Source of the DNA: Mycobacterium sp. MS1601
GTDB taxonomy: Bacteria; Actinomycetota; Actinomycetes; Mycobacteriales; Mycobacteriaceae
Reading direction: 5' to 3'
Length of the DNA stretch: 64,000 bases
Assembly: GCF_001984215.1 (NCBI RefSeq)
Contig: NZ_CP019420.1
Span: 1,178,001 to 1,242,000 of the forward strand
Shown: in pieces, positions 54,144-62,773 of the stretch
Layout of the letters: every line of letters begins with the position of its first letter
Position numbering within the stretch: the first letter of the stretch is position 1
Program-made: the position numbers and the translations under genes
The notes under the pieces: model-generated
Seen by the model: the letters and a program-made list of their open reading frames with translations, nothing else
Told to the model about the DNA's origin: nothing
The model's database searches: none

Positions 54144-56300
54144 ATGGCGCAGCTGACGTTGACGGCCAGGCTCACCACCTCGGCGCTGGATTCGCGTCGC
54201 GGGGTGATCCGGCTGCACCCGGAGGCCATCGCCGCGCTGGGCCTGCGTGAATGGGACGCGGTGTCGCTGACCGGGGCGCGGACCACTGCCGCCGTGGTGG
54301 GTGTGGCCGGCCCCGGCACACCGGTGGGCACCGCGTTGCTGGACGACGTCACGCTGTCCAACGCCGGCCTGCGCGAGGACAGCTCGGTGGTGGTGGCACC
54401 GGTGACGGTGTACGGCGCACGGTCGGTCTCGGTGACCGGCTCGCGGCTGACGTCCGGTTCGATCTCTGCGGCGACGCTGCGGCAAGCGCTGCTGGGCAAG
54501 GTGATGACCGTCGGCGACACGGTGTCGCTGCTGCCCCGCGATCTCGGACCGGGCACGTCCACGTCGGAGGCCACCTCGGCGCTGGCCCGCTCGGTGGGCA
54601 TCACGTGGACCTCGGAGCTGCTGACGGTCAGCGCGGTGGACCCGCCCGGGCCGGTGAGTGTGCAACCCAACTCGGTGGTGAGCTGGAGCGAGGGTGCCGC
54701 GCCGGCGCCGCAGCCACCGGCGCAACCGGAGCACCCGAAGGTGAGCTTCGACGACCTCAAGGGTTCCCATGCCCAAGCCAGCAAGCTCACCGAGTGGCTG
54801 AAGCTGGCGCTCGACGAGCCGGAACTGCTCGAAACCCTGGGCGCGGCAGCCAATCTCGGGGTTCTGGTGTCCGGGCCCGCCGGCGTCGGCAAGGCCACGC
54901 TGGTACGCACCGTGTGTTCGCCGAGACATCTGGTCGAACTCGACGGACCCGAGGTCGGTGCGCTGGCTACCCAGGATCGCTTGAAGGCGGTGTCACAGGC
55001 GTGCGCCGACGTGCGCGCCGGCGGCGGGGTGCTGCTGATCACCGACATCGACGCCCTGCTGCCCGCGGCCACCGACCGGCCGCCCGAACCGGTGGCCAGC
55101 CTGATCCTCACCGAGCTGCGCACGGCCATCGCCACCCGCGGGGTCGCGTTCGTGGCCACGTCCGCGGTGCCCGACGCCCTCGACTCGCGGCTGCGCGCCC
55201 CCGATGTCTGCGACCGCGAGCTCGGGGTGCCGCTGCCCGACGGCGACATCCGTCGTCAGCTGCTGGAGGTGCTGCTGAGGACGGTGCCCACCCGGGACCT
55301 GGATATCACCGAGATCGCCGCCCGCACACCGGGATTCGTGGTGGCCGACCTGGCTGCACTGGTCCGCGAGGCGGCCTTGCGCGCAGCGGCGCGAGCCAGC
55401 GCCGACAGCGAAGCGCCGGTGCTCAAGCAGGACGACCTCATGGGTGCGCTGACCGTCATCCGGCCACTGTCGCGCTCGGCCACCGAGGAGGTGTCCGTGG
55501 GCTCGGTCACCCTGGCCGACGTCGGCGACATGGTGGCCACCAAGCAGGCTCTCACCGAGGCGGTGCTGTGGCCGTTGCAGCACCCGGACACCTTCACCCG
55601 ACTGGGCGTGGACCCGCCGCGGGGTGTGCTGCTCTACGGCCCGCCGGGGTGCGGCAAGACCTTCGTGGTGCGGGCATTGGCGTCCACCGGCAGGCTTTCC
55701 GTGCATGCCGTCAAGGGTGCCGAGCTGATGGACAAGTGGGTAGGCTCATCGGAGAAATCTGTTCGCGAATTGTTCAGGCGAGCAAGGGATTCCGCGCCGT
55801 CGCTGGTTTTCCTGGATGAGATCGATGCGCTGGCCCCCCGCCGGGGACAGAGCCACGACTCCGGAGTCACCGACCGCGTGGTGGCCGCCCTGCTGACCGA
55901 ACTCGACGGAATCGACCCGCTGCGGGACGTGGTGGTGCTGGGCGCCACCAACCGGCCGGACCTGATCGACCCCGCCCTGCTGCGGCCGGGTCGACTGGAG
56001 AAGCTGGTGTTCGTCGAACCGCCGGACGCCGACGCGCGCCGCGACATCCTGCGCACCGCCGGCAAGTCAGTGCCGTTGAGCGCCGATGTGGACCTCGATG
56101 CGCTGGCCGGTGACCTCGAGGGCTACAGCGCGGCCGACTGCGTGGCGCTGCTGCGTGAGGCCGCGCTGACGGCGATGCGGCGCTCCATCGATGCCGCCGA
56201 TGTGACGATGGCCGATGTCGAGGCGGCGCGGCGGACCGTGCGGCCGTCGTTGGACCCGGATCAGGTGGCGTCGCTGCGGGCGTTCTCCGACAATCGGTGA
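54144..56300 (+). CDS. CDC48/p97-like AAA ATPase with degenerate first ring (Rv0435c-like)
   Basis: A 718-residue protein with an N-domain (about 1-185, double-psi barrel type), D1 (about 200-440) and D2 (about 450-715). D1 has GPAGVGKAT (244-252), in which the Thr/Ser after the Walker A Lys is Ala, and its Walker B reads LLITDIDAL, where the catalytic Glu is Ile302; D1 is therefore probably inactive. D2 is intact: GPPGCGKT (499-506), LVFLDEID (554-561, Glu559), aromatic pore KWVGSSE, and LRPGRLEKL. A Pro/Gln-rich linker (185-200) precedes D1. It likely remodels or extracts proteins. It follows pssA by 1 nt. Substrates unknown. Confidence 0.92.
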   Translation: MAQLTLTARLTTSALDSRRGVIRLHPEAIAALGLREWDAVSLTGARTTAAVVGVAGPGTPVGTALLDDVTLSNAGLREDSSVVVAPVTVYGARSVSVTGSRLTSGSISAATLRQALLGKVMTVGDTVSLLPRDLGPGTSTSEATSALARSVGITWTSELLTVSAVDPPGPVSVQPNSVVSWSEGAAPAPQPPAQPEHPKVSFDDLKGSHAQASKLTEWLKLALDEPELLETLGAAANLGVLVSGPAGVGKATLVRTVCSPRHLVELDGPEVGALATQDRLKAVSQACADVRAGGGVLLITDIDALLPAATDRPPEPVASLILTELRTAIATRGVAFVATSAVPDALDSRLRAPDVCDRELGVPLPDGDIRRQLLEVLLRTVPTRDLDITEIAARTPGFVVADLAALVREAALRAAARASADSEAPVLKQDDLMGALTVIRPLSRSATEEVSVGSVTLADVGDMVATKQALTEAVLWPLQHPDTFTRLGVDPPRGVLLYGPPGCGKTFVVRALASTGRLSVHAVKGAELMDKWVGSSEKSVRELFRRARDSAPSLVFLDEIDALAPRRGQSHDSGVTDRVVAALLTELDGIDPLRDVVVLGATNRPDLIDPALLRPGRLEKLVFVEPPDADARRDILRTAGKSVPLSADVDLDALAGDLEGYSAADCVALLREAALTAMRRSIDAADVTMADVEAARRTVRPSLDPDQVASLRAFSDNR

Positions 56301-56493
56301 CACCTCCCGGCGGCGCGGCGCAGCCACCGGTGCTGTTCGAATCCGGGGACCGAGCCACTCGCCGCGGCCGGGTCCAGGCGACCGGCACCCTCGACCACCG
56401 GATCGTCGTTCGGCCGCAAATTCAAAAACATTGCGACAGGCCCACATTCGCACACATTTGCGACGTCGAGATTTCAACCGTCGGTCAACACCG

Positions 56494-56499
56494 TAGGAT
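56494..56499 (+). promoter_or_regulatory. Putative -10 (TAGGAT) of the Mnh operon
   Basis: TAGGAT would start transcription near 56506, leaving a leader of about 94 nt before the ATG at 56600. No convincing -35 (TTTCAA at 56472-56477 is the nearest). Upstream, 56301-56493 holds only short A+T patches. Confidence 0.4.
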
Positions 56500-56525
56500 G
56501 GGCGTAAAGAAACCACAAAGATCAG

Positions 56526-56579
56526 AGCCCACCCGTGGGCTGACACCCCGACGTAAGTCGACGTCCGGCATGCCGGACG
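56526..56579 (+). ncRNA. Structured leader (three hairpins) upstream of the antiporter operon
   Basis: Three stems follow each other tightly: 56526-56541 (AGCCCAC/GTGGGCT), 56549-56560 (CGAC-GTAA-GTCG, a GNRA-type loop), and 56562-56579 (CGTCCGGC/GCCGGACG, 8-bp perfect). The ribosome site GGAG (56592-56595) begins 13 nt after the last stem. I know no named RNA family that matches; this may be a cis-regulatory element responsive to ions or pH, or simple structured spacer. Confidence 0.45.
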
Positions 56580-56599
56580 CCTGAGAAAAACGGAGTGCC

Positions 56600-59494
56600 A
56601 TGCTCGCCGTCCTGTTCGCCCATGCCGTGGCTGCCGCGGTGGCGCCGCTGTTGGTGAACCGGTGGGGCCGACGGGCGTTCTACCCCCTGGCGCTGGTCCC
56701 GGCCGGCTCGCTGTTCTGGGTTGCCGGCAACTGGCCGTCCAACCAGGCCGACGACCACAAACTGACCATCCACTGGGTCCCCGAACTGTCGATGGACATC
56801 GACCTCCGGTTCGACACCCTGGCCGCGATCATGAGCGTGCTGGTGCTGGCCATCGGCGCACTGGTGCTGTTCTACTGCGCCGACTACTTCCACCACCACG
56901 ACGACCACATCGAGAAGCGGCTGCCCAGCTTCGCCGCCGAGCTGGTCGCCTTCTCCGGCGCCATGTTCGGGCTGGTCACCAGCGACAACCTGCTGCTGCT
57001 CTACGTCTTCTGGGAACTGACTTCGGTGCTGTCGTTCCTGCTGGTCGGTCACTACGCCGAACGCGCCACCAGTCGCCGCGCCGCCACCCAGGCACTCATG
57101 GTCACCACCGCGGGCGGCCTGGCGATGCTCGTCGGCATCATCATCCTCGGCGAGCTGGGCGGCAGCTACCTGCTCTCCGACCTGATCGCCAACCCGCCCG
57201 TCGGCCTGGCCGTCAACGTCGGCATCGTGCTGATCCTGATCGGCGCGCTGTCCAAGTCGGCCATCGTGCCGTTCCACTTCTGGCTCCCGGGCGCCATGGC
57301 CGCACCCACCCCGGTCAGCGCCTATCTGCATGCTGCCGCCATGGTCAAAGCCGGTGTCTACCTCGTCGCCCGGATGGCCCCCGGCTTCGCCGACGCCGCA
57401 CCCTGGCGGCCCATGATCGTCGGCCTCGGCCTCCTGACGATGATCCTGGCCGGCTGGCGCGCCATCCGCGAATACGACCTCAAGCTCATCCTGGCGTTCG
57501 GCACCGTCAGCCAGCTCGGGTTCATCTCCATCATGGTCGGCACCGGCGGCGGTGACCTGATGCTGGCCGGCCTGACCATGCTGTGCGCGCACGCCATGTT
57601 CAAAGCCGCGCTGTTCATGAGCGTCGGCATCATCGACCACGCCACCGGCACCCGCGACATCCGCAGGCTGGCCTGGCTGGGCAACAAACTGCCGGTGCTG
57701 TTGGTGATCGCCGCGGGTGCCACCGCCAGCATGGCCGCCGTCCCGCCGTTCCTCGGTTTCGTGGCCAAGGAAGCGGATTTCGAAACCCTGCTGCACAGCG
57801 AGTCCCTCGGCGGGTGGGCGCCCTGGGTGCTCGGCGCCATCGTGGCGGGCTCGGTGTTCACCACCATCTACAGCCTGCGGTTCCTCTACGGCGCGTTCGC
57901 CCGCAAAGGCCTGCGTGAACCCAGCACCCGGGTGGCCAACCTGCACCGCCCGCCGGTGACGTTCCTGCTCGCACCCGCGGTGCTCGCGGCCGCCGGGCTG
58001 GTGTTCGGCCTGATGCCGAGCATCCTGGAGAAGGCCATCGACCCCTACGCCGAATCCCTGCCCGGCGGCGCCAGCTACCACCTGGCGCTGTGGCACGGCT
58101 TCAACCTGCCGCTGCTGCTGTCGGCGATCGTGTTGGCCGCCGGCATCGCCTCGTTCTTCCTGCGCGGCCGGCTGCGCAAGGCTCGTGTCGACTTCCTGCC
58201 ATTGGGCAACGCCGACCGCGTGTACGACGCCACCATCCGCGGCCTGGACTGGGTGGCCTTCCGGGTCACCGGCACCACGCAGCGCGGCTCCATCCCCGCC
58301 ACCCAGTCGGTGATCCTGACCACGCTGGTGCTGGTGCCCCTGATCGTGCTGGCACTCGGAGCCCGCGATCGCCCGCAGTTCCAGCTCTGGGACAACCCGC
58401 TGACCGCCGTCGTCGGCCTGCTGATCCTGGCCGGGGCCCTCGGCGCCGTCATCATGCGCAACCGCCTGGCCGCGGTACTGCTGGTCGGGCTCACCGGCTA
58501 CGGCAGTGGCGTCATCTTCGCCTTCCACGGTGCCCCCGACCTGGCGCTGACGCAGTTCCTGGTGGAGACGCTGACGCTGGTGATCTTCGTGCTGGTGCTG
58601 CGCACCCTGCCCGCCGAGGCGGAGGCGTCACACATGAAGAGGTTCCGGTGGCCGCGCGCGGTGCTGGCCCTGGCCGTGGGGGCGACGGTCACCCTGCTGA
58701 CGGTGTTCGCCATGGCCGCCCGATCCACCCGCCCCATCGCCGAACTGCTGCCGGATGCCGCCTACTACCGCGGGCACGGCTCCAACACCGTCAACGTGCT
58801 GCTGGTCGACATCCGTGCCTGGGACACCCTGGGTGAGATCTCGGTGCTGTTGGTCGCCGCCACCGGCGTGGCCTCCCTGGTGTTCCGCCACCGCCGCTTC
58901 GGCGCCGCGCCCCGCATCCCGCAGACCGCGCAGCCCGCGGGCCAGCCCGACATCGGCGTGGTGATGGCCTACAGCCCGGCGGTCAGCGACACCACCTGGC
59001 TGCGTGGCAGCGAATACCGCGACCCGCGCTACCGGTCGCTGGTCCTCGAGGTGGCAACCCGGCTGATCTTCCCGCTGATCATGGTGCTGTCGGTGTACTT
59101 CTTCTTCACCGGGCACAACACCCCGGGCGGCGGGTTCGCCGGCGGCCTCACCGCGGGCCTGGCACTGGTGCTGCGTTATCTGGCCGGCGGCCGCTACGAA
59201 CTCGGCGAGACCCTGCCGCTGGACGCGGGCAAGATCCTGGGCGTCGGCCTGGGCTTCTCCGCGGGCACGGCGGTGGCGTCGATCCTGCTGGGCGCACCCG
59301 CGCTGTCGTCGGCCATCATCGAACTGGACGTGCCGGTGCTCGGACACATCAAGTTCGTCACCGCCCTGTTCTTCGATCTCGGCGTTTACCTGATCGTGGT
59401 CGGTCTGGTGCTCGACGTGCTGCGCAGCCTCGGTGCCCGCATCGACGTCGAGATGATCGACACCCCCCGGCGAAGGGCGGTGGCCTCCCGATGA
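56600..59494 (+). CDS. mnhA: Na+/H+ antiporter subunit MnhA fused to MnhB (MrpA-MrpB)
   Basis: Largest subunit of the multi-subunit Mrp Na+/H+ antiporter in the membrane; related to complex I subunit NuoL. The 964 residues have about 21-24 helices. Key sites: LLLLYVFWELTSVLSF (Glu), the Lys in IGALSKSAIVPFHFWLPGAM (split), YLHAAAMVKAGVYL, and ILAFGTVSQLGFIS. The C-terminal part (about 810-960) is a MnhB domain, identified by TGHNTPGGGFAGGLTAGLAL, fused in frame. A ribosome site (GGAG) precedes the ATG. Its stop overlaps mnhC by ATGA. I do not recall this operon next to Rv0435c in M. tuberculosis, so it is a lineage-specific insertion. Confidence 0.93.
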   Translation: MLAVLFAHAVAAAVAPLLVNRWGRRAFYPLALVPAGSLFWVAGNWPSNQADDHKLTIHWVPELSMDIDLRFDTLAAIMSVLVLAIGALVLFYCADYFHHHDDHIEKRLPSFAAELVAFSGAMFGLVTSDNLLLLYVFWELTSVLSFLLVGHYAERATSRRAATQALMVTTAGGLAMLVGIIILGELGGSYLLSDLIANPPVGLAVNVGIVLILIGALSKSAIVPFHFWLPGAMAAPTPVSAYLHAAAMVKAGVYLVARMAPGFADAAPWRPMIVGLGLLTMILAGWRAIREYDLKLILAFGTVSQLGFISIMVGTGGGDLMLAGLTMLCAHAMFKAALFMSVGIIDHATGTRDIRRLAWLGNKLPVLLVIAAGATASMAAVPPFLGFVAKEADFETLLHSESLGGWAPWVLGAIVAGSVFTTIYSLRFLYGAFARKGLREPSTRVANLHRPPVTFLLAPAVLAAAGLVFGLMPSILEKAIDPYAESLPGGASYHLALWHGFNLPLLLSAIVLAAGIASFFLRGRLRKARVDFLPLGNADRVYDATIRGLDWVAFRVTGTTQRGSIPATQSVILTTLVLVPLIVLALGARDRPQFQLWDNPLTAVVGLLILAGALGAVIMRNRLAAVLLVGLTGYGSGVIFAFHGAPDLALTQFLVETLTLVIFVLVLRTLPAEAEASHMKRFRWPRAVLALAVGATVTLLTVFAMAARSTRPIAELLPDAAYYRGHGSNTVNVLLVDIRAWDTLGEISVLLVAATGVASLVFRHRRFGAAPRIPQTAQPAGQPDIGVVMAYSPAVSDTTWLRGSEYRDPRYRSLVLEVATRLIFPLIMVLSVYFFFTGHNTPGGGFAGGLTAGLALVLRYLAGGRYELGETLPLDAGKILGVGLGFSAGTAVASILLGAPALSSAIIELDVPVLGHIKFVTALFFDLGVYLIVVGLVLDVLRSLGARIDVEMIDTPRRRAVASR

Positions 59495-59961
59495 TCACCT
59501 ACATAGTCCCGTTGATCCTCATCGGCGGCCTCACCAGTTGCGGGATCTACCTGCTGCTGGAACGCAACCTCACTCGGATGCTGCTGGGTCTGCTGCTCAT
59601 CGGCAATGCCATCAATCTGCTGATCCTGACCGTCGGCGGCCCCTCGGGTAACCCTCCGGTGCGGGGCCGCACCAGCGGCGACCAGACCGCCACCGCCGAT
59701 CCGCTGGCCCAGGGCATGATCTTGACCGCGATCGTCATCACCATGGGCATCGCGGCGTTTGTGCTGGCGCTGACGTATCGGTCCTACCGGTTGACCACCG
59801 CCGAAGAAGTGGACAACGACCCCGAGGACACCCGCGTCTCGCAGGAGGCCGAAGCCGCCCAGGCCGACGAGGACGCGCTGGAGGGCACCACCGAACAACA
59901 TCCCGATACCGACGCCCCCGACGAACTGGACGCCTTGCCCGGACACCAGGGGTCACGCTGA
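59491..59961 (+). CDS. mnhC: Na+/H+ antiporter subunit MnhC (NuoK-like)
   Basis: A 156-residue small subunit with three helices (about 2-22, 28-48, 70-92), equivalent to NuoK: YLLLERNLTRMLLGLLLIGN and DPLAQGMILTAIVITM. The C-terminal 55 residues are unusually long and acidic (DNDPEDTRVSQEAEAAQADE), not present in standard MnhC. Its ATG overlaps the MnhA stop (ATGA), and its stop shares one base with mnhD. Confidence 0.92.
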   Translation: MITYIVPLILIGGLTSCGIYLLLERNLTRMLLGLLLIGNAINLLILTVGGPSGNPPVRGRTSGDQTATADPLAQGMILTAIVITMGIAAFVLALTYRSYRLTTAEEVDNDPEDTRVSQEAEAAQADEDALEGTTEQHPDTDAPDELDALPGHQGSR

Positions 59962-61559
59962 TGCTGGCCCAGATCCTGATCCCGCTGCCCGTACTGATCC
60001 CGCTGCTCGGTGCTGCCGTCACCCTGATCGCCGGCCGCGCTCCCCGCGCCCAGCGCATCATCACGGTGACCGCACTGTCGTCGGTTGTCGCGGTGTGCGC
60101 GACACTGCTCTACGTCGTGGACCGTGACGGCACTCAGGCGCTGCAGGTCGGCGGCTGGGGCGAGAGCGAACCCGGGATGGGCCCGCTCGGCATCACGTTG
60201 GTGGCCGACCGCCTCTCGGCGCTGATGCTGGTGGTGTCCTCGATCGTGCTGCTGGCGGTGGTCTTCTACGCCATCGGGCAGGGTATCCGTGACGGCGACG
60301 AACGCCAGCCGGTGTCGATTTTCCTGCCCACCTATCTGGCGCTGTCCGCCGGTGTGTGCAACGCCTTCCTGGCCGGCGATCTGTTCAACCTGTACGTCGG
60401 GTTCGAGGTGCTGCTGACCGCGAGCTTCGTGCTGCTGACCATCGGCGCCAGCAAGGAGCGGGTCCGCGCGGGCATCTCCTACGTGATGGTGTCGATGGTG
60501 TCGTCGCTGATCTTCCTGTTCGGCCTGGCCCTGGTGTACGCCGCCACCGGCACGCTGAACATGGCCGAGCTGGCGGTGCGCCTGGCCGACGTCTCCCCCG
60601 GCACCCGCAGTGCCCTGTTCGCGGTGCTGCTGGTGGCGTTCGGCATCAAGGCCGCGGTGTTCCCGCTGTCGACGTGGCTGCCGGACTCCTATCCCACCGC
60701 ACCCGCACCGGTGACGGCGGTGTTCGCCGGCCTGCTCACCAAGGTCGGTGTCTACGCCATCATCCGTGCGCATTCGCTGTTGTTCCCCAGCGGAGGCCTG
60801 GACCCGCTGCTGTTGGTGGCCGCGCTGCTGACCATGGTGGTGGGCATTCTGGGTGCCATCGCGCAGAGCGACATCAAACGACTGCTGAGCTTCACCCTGG
60901 TCAGCCATATCGGCTACATGGTGTTCGGCATCGCGCTGTCGAGCCAGCTCGGCATGTCCGGCGCCATCTACTACGTGGCCCACCACATCCTCGTGCAGAC
61001 CACGCTGTTCCTGGTGGTCGGTCTGATCGAACGCCAGGCCGGCGCGTCGAGCCTCAAACGGCTCGGCGGGTTGGCCGCTGCCAGCCCGCTGCTGGCATTC
61101 GTGTTCATCGTGCCCGCACTCAATCTGGGTGGCATCCCGCCCTTCTCGGGATTCATCGGCAAGGTCGCGCTGCTGGAAGCCGGTACCGAGGACGGGTCCG
61201 TGCTGGCGTACATCCTGGTCGGCGGCGGTGTGGTGACAAGCCTGCTGACGCTGTACGTGGTGGCGCGGGTGTGGACAAAAGCGTTCTGGCGGGCCCGCAC
61301 CGACGCTCCCGAAGGGGCTTTGTCGGCGGCTGTGCCCGCGGTGCTGCTCGACGACGACGAGGACATCGCCTTCGACGACCGCGACGACGTGGGCCGGATG
61401 CCCGCCGGCATGCTGGTGCCCACCATGGCGCTGATCGGGGTGGGCGTCGCGCTGACGGTGGCCGCCGGCCCCATCTTCGCCTACAGCGAGCGGGCCGCCG
61501 CCGAGGTGATCAACCGCGACCAGTACATCAGCGCCGTCGTCGGAGGTGGGCGCCCGTGA
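59961..61559 (+). CDS. mnhD: Na+/H+ antiporter subunit MnhD (NuoM/N-like)
   Basis: A 532-residue proton-translocating subunit with about 14 helices. Seen: the Glu in LFNLYVGFEVLLTASFVLL, the Lys in FGIKAAVFPLSTWLPDSYPT, GLLTKVGVYAIIRAHSL, and QSDIKRLLSFTLVSHIGYM. The C-terminal loop is long and acidic (LDDDEDIAFDDRDDVGRM). The ATG shares its first base with the mnhC stop; the stop overlaps mnhE as GTGA. Confidence 0.93.
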   Translation: MLAQILIPLPVLIPLLGAAVTLIAGRAPRAQRIITVTALSSVVAVCATLLYVVDRDGTQALQVGGWGESEPGMGPLGITLVADRLSALMLVVSSIVLLAVVFYAIGQGIRDGDERQPVSIFLPTYLALSAGVCNAFLAGDLFNLYVGFEVLLTASFVLLTIGASKERVRAGISYVMVSMVSSLIFLFGLALVYAATGTLNMAELAVRLADVSPGTRSALFAVLLVAFGIKAAVFPLSTWLPDSYPTAPAPVTAVFAGLLTKVGVYAIIRAHSLLFPSGGLDPLLLVAALLTMVVGILGAIAQSDIKRLLSFTLVSHIGYMVFGIALSSQLGMSGAIYYVAHHILVQTTLFLVVGLIERQAGASSLKRLGGLAAASPLLAFVFIVPALNLGGIPPFSGFIGKVALLEAGTEDGSVLAYILVGGGVVTSLLTLYVVARVWTKAFWRARTDAPEGALSAAVPAVLLDDDEDIAFDDRDDVGRMPAGMLVPTMALIGVGVALTVAAGPIFAYSERAAAEVINRDQYISAVVGGGRP

Positions 61560-62116
61560 AACGACCGAGCAGGCGCCTGGTGGCGTTGCGACTCTGGGTG
61601 CTGATCTGGCTGACGCTGGTGTGGCTCCTGTTGTGGGGAGACGTCTCGGCAGCCAATGTGCTGTCCGGCCTTGCCGTCGGACTGCTGATCACCCTGTTGT
61701 TGCCCATGCCGCGGGTGCCGGTGCAGGGCAGGGTGCATCTGCTGTCGCTGCTGCGGCTGATGGTGTGGGTCGGTTGGAACCTGGTGGTGTCCAGCACCCA
61801 GGTGGCCTGGCTGGCCATCCGGCCTGGGCCCGCACCCTTGAACGCGGTGCTGCGTGCCCAGGTGAACGTGAAATCCGATCTGGTGCTCGCGTTGGCGGTC
61901 AACATCTCCAACCTCATCCCCGGTTCGATCGTGTTGGAGATCGACCAGGTGCGCCGGTTGATCTACGCCCACGTCATCAATGTCGGATCGGAGAAGGCGG
62001 TGGCCCATTTCTACCGCCAGATCGCCGAGACCGAACGACTGCTGATCGCCGCGTTCGAGCGCGACAGCGAATGGCGCCCGGCCACCCGCGAGGAAATCGA
62101 GGAGATACAGCAATGA
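61556..62116 (+). CDS. mnhE: Na+/H+ antiporter subunit MnhE
   Basis: A 186-residue subunit: basic start (MKRPSRRL), two helices (about 12-32 and 36-52), an amphipathic loop, and the conserved ALAVNISNLIPGSIVLEID segment of the MnhE family, then a cytoplasmic domain (INVGSEKAVAHFYRQIAETE). The start is GTG at 61556, overlapping the mnhD stop. It is the only member of the operon followed by a gap (52 bp), and that gap holds a hairpin repeat. Confidence 0.92.
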   Translation: MKRPSRRLVALRLWVLIWLTLVWLLLWGDVSAANVLSGLAVGLLITLLLPMPRVPVQGRVHLLSLLRLMVWVGWNLVVSSTQVAWLAIRPGPAPLNAVLRAQVNVKSDLVLALAVNISNLIPGSIVLEIDQVRRLIYAHVINVGSEKAVAHFYRQIAETERLLIAAFERDSEWRPATREEIEEIQQ

Positions 62117-62136
62117 CATCCCAGCGCGGAGTGAGG

Positions 62137-62153
62137 GTGCGAGGAACGAGCAC
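62137..62153. repeat. Hairpin repeat with GAGGAACGA loop in the mnhE-mnhF gap
   Basis: GTGC (62137-62140), loop GAGGAACGA (62141-62149), GCAC (62150-62153). The loop and flanking bases (TGCGAGGAACGAGCA) are identical to the two copies upstream of lpdC, where the stem is GCTGC/GCAGC. Confidence 0.75.
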
Positions 62154-62168
62154 ACGAACGGATTGCGC

Positions 62169-62444
62169 GTGACCACCGTCTGGCTGATCGCCGCGGTGAT
62201 GCTGGTGGCCGCCGCCGCGGTCACCATGTACCGGTTGTTGGCCGGTCCCAGCACGCTCGACCGCCTGGTGGCCCTGGACACCCTGGTGGCCGTGACCATG
62301 TGCTCCATCGGCACCTGGGCGGCGTTCAGTCTCGACACCACGGTCACCTACAGCCTGGCCGCCTTGGCACTGATCAGCTTCGTCGGGTCTGTCAGTGTGG
62401 CTCGTTTCCGCGTCCCCGACCGTCCCGAGAAGGCCAAACGATGA
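62169..62444 (+). CDS. mnhF: Na+/H+ antiporter subunit MnhF
   Basis: A 91-residue subunit with three helices. The family segment RLLAGPSTLDRLVALDTLVA (about 20-40) is clear. The start is GTG at 62169, giving MTTVWLIAA; a TTG two codons earlier is possible. It overlaps mnhG by ATGA. The distance from mnhE is the only break in an otherwise overlapping operon. Confidence 0.9.
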   Translation: MTTVWLIAAVMLVAAAAVTMYRLLAGPSTLDRLVALDTLVAVTMCSIGTWAAFSLDTTVTYSLAALALISFVGSVSVARFRVPDRPEKAKR

Positions 62445-62770
62445 ACACGTTCGACGTCATCTCCGGCGTGCTGATCCTGGGAGGTTCGGCGCTGGCGCTC
62501 ACCGCCGCGATCGGCGTGGTGCGCTTCCCCGACACGCTGTCGCGCATGCACGCGGCCAGCAAGCCACAGACGCTCGGGCTGCTGCTGGTGCTGATGGGTG
62601 CGGCGCTGCGGCTGCGTGGCCACCCGGACGTCGGCATGATCATCCTGACCGGACTGTTCACCCTCATCACCGCTCCGGTGGTGGCCCAGCGGGTCGGCCA
62701 GCTGGCCTACCGTGAGCAGGGGTCCCGCGAGGGCCTTTTCGCCACCGACGAGATGCGCGACGCCAAGTAG
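62441..62770 (+). CDS. mnhG: Na+/H+ antiporter subunit MnhG
   Basis: A 109-residue subunit with three helices (about 7-28, 45-58, 65-85). The MnhG segment GVVRFPDTLSRMHAASKPQT is typical. The ATG overlaps the mnhF stop. It is the last gene of the operon and ends 3 bp before the stop of the convergent Lon-N gene, so a shared terminator would have to lie inside that gene. Confidence 0.92.
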   Translation: MNTFDVISGVLILGGSALALTAAIGVVRFPDTLSRMHAASKPQTLGLLLVLMGAALRLRGHPDVGMIILTGLFTLITAPVVAQRVGQLAYREQGSREGLFATDEMRDAK

Positions 62771-62773
62771 GGC

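Noticed and set aside
56522-58528. A 668-codon open frame on the minus strand opposite mnhA
   Set aside because: It mirrors the GC-rich third positions of mnhA, has no domain, and is Gly/Gln/His/Asp-rich shadow sequence.
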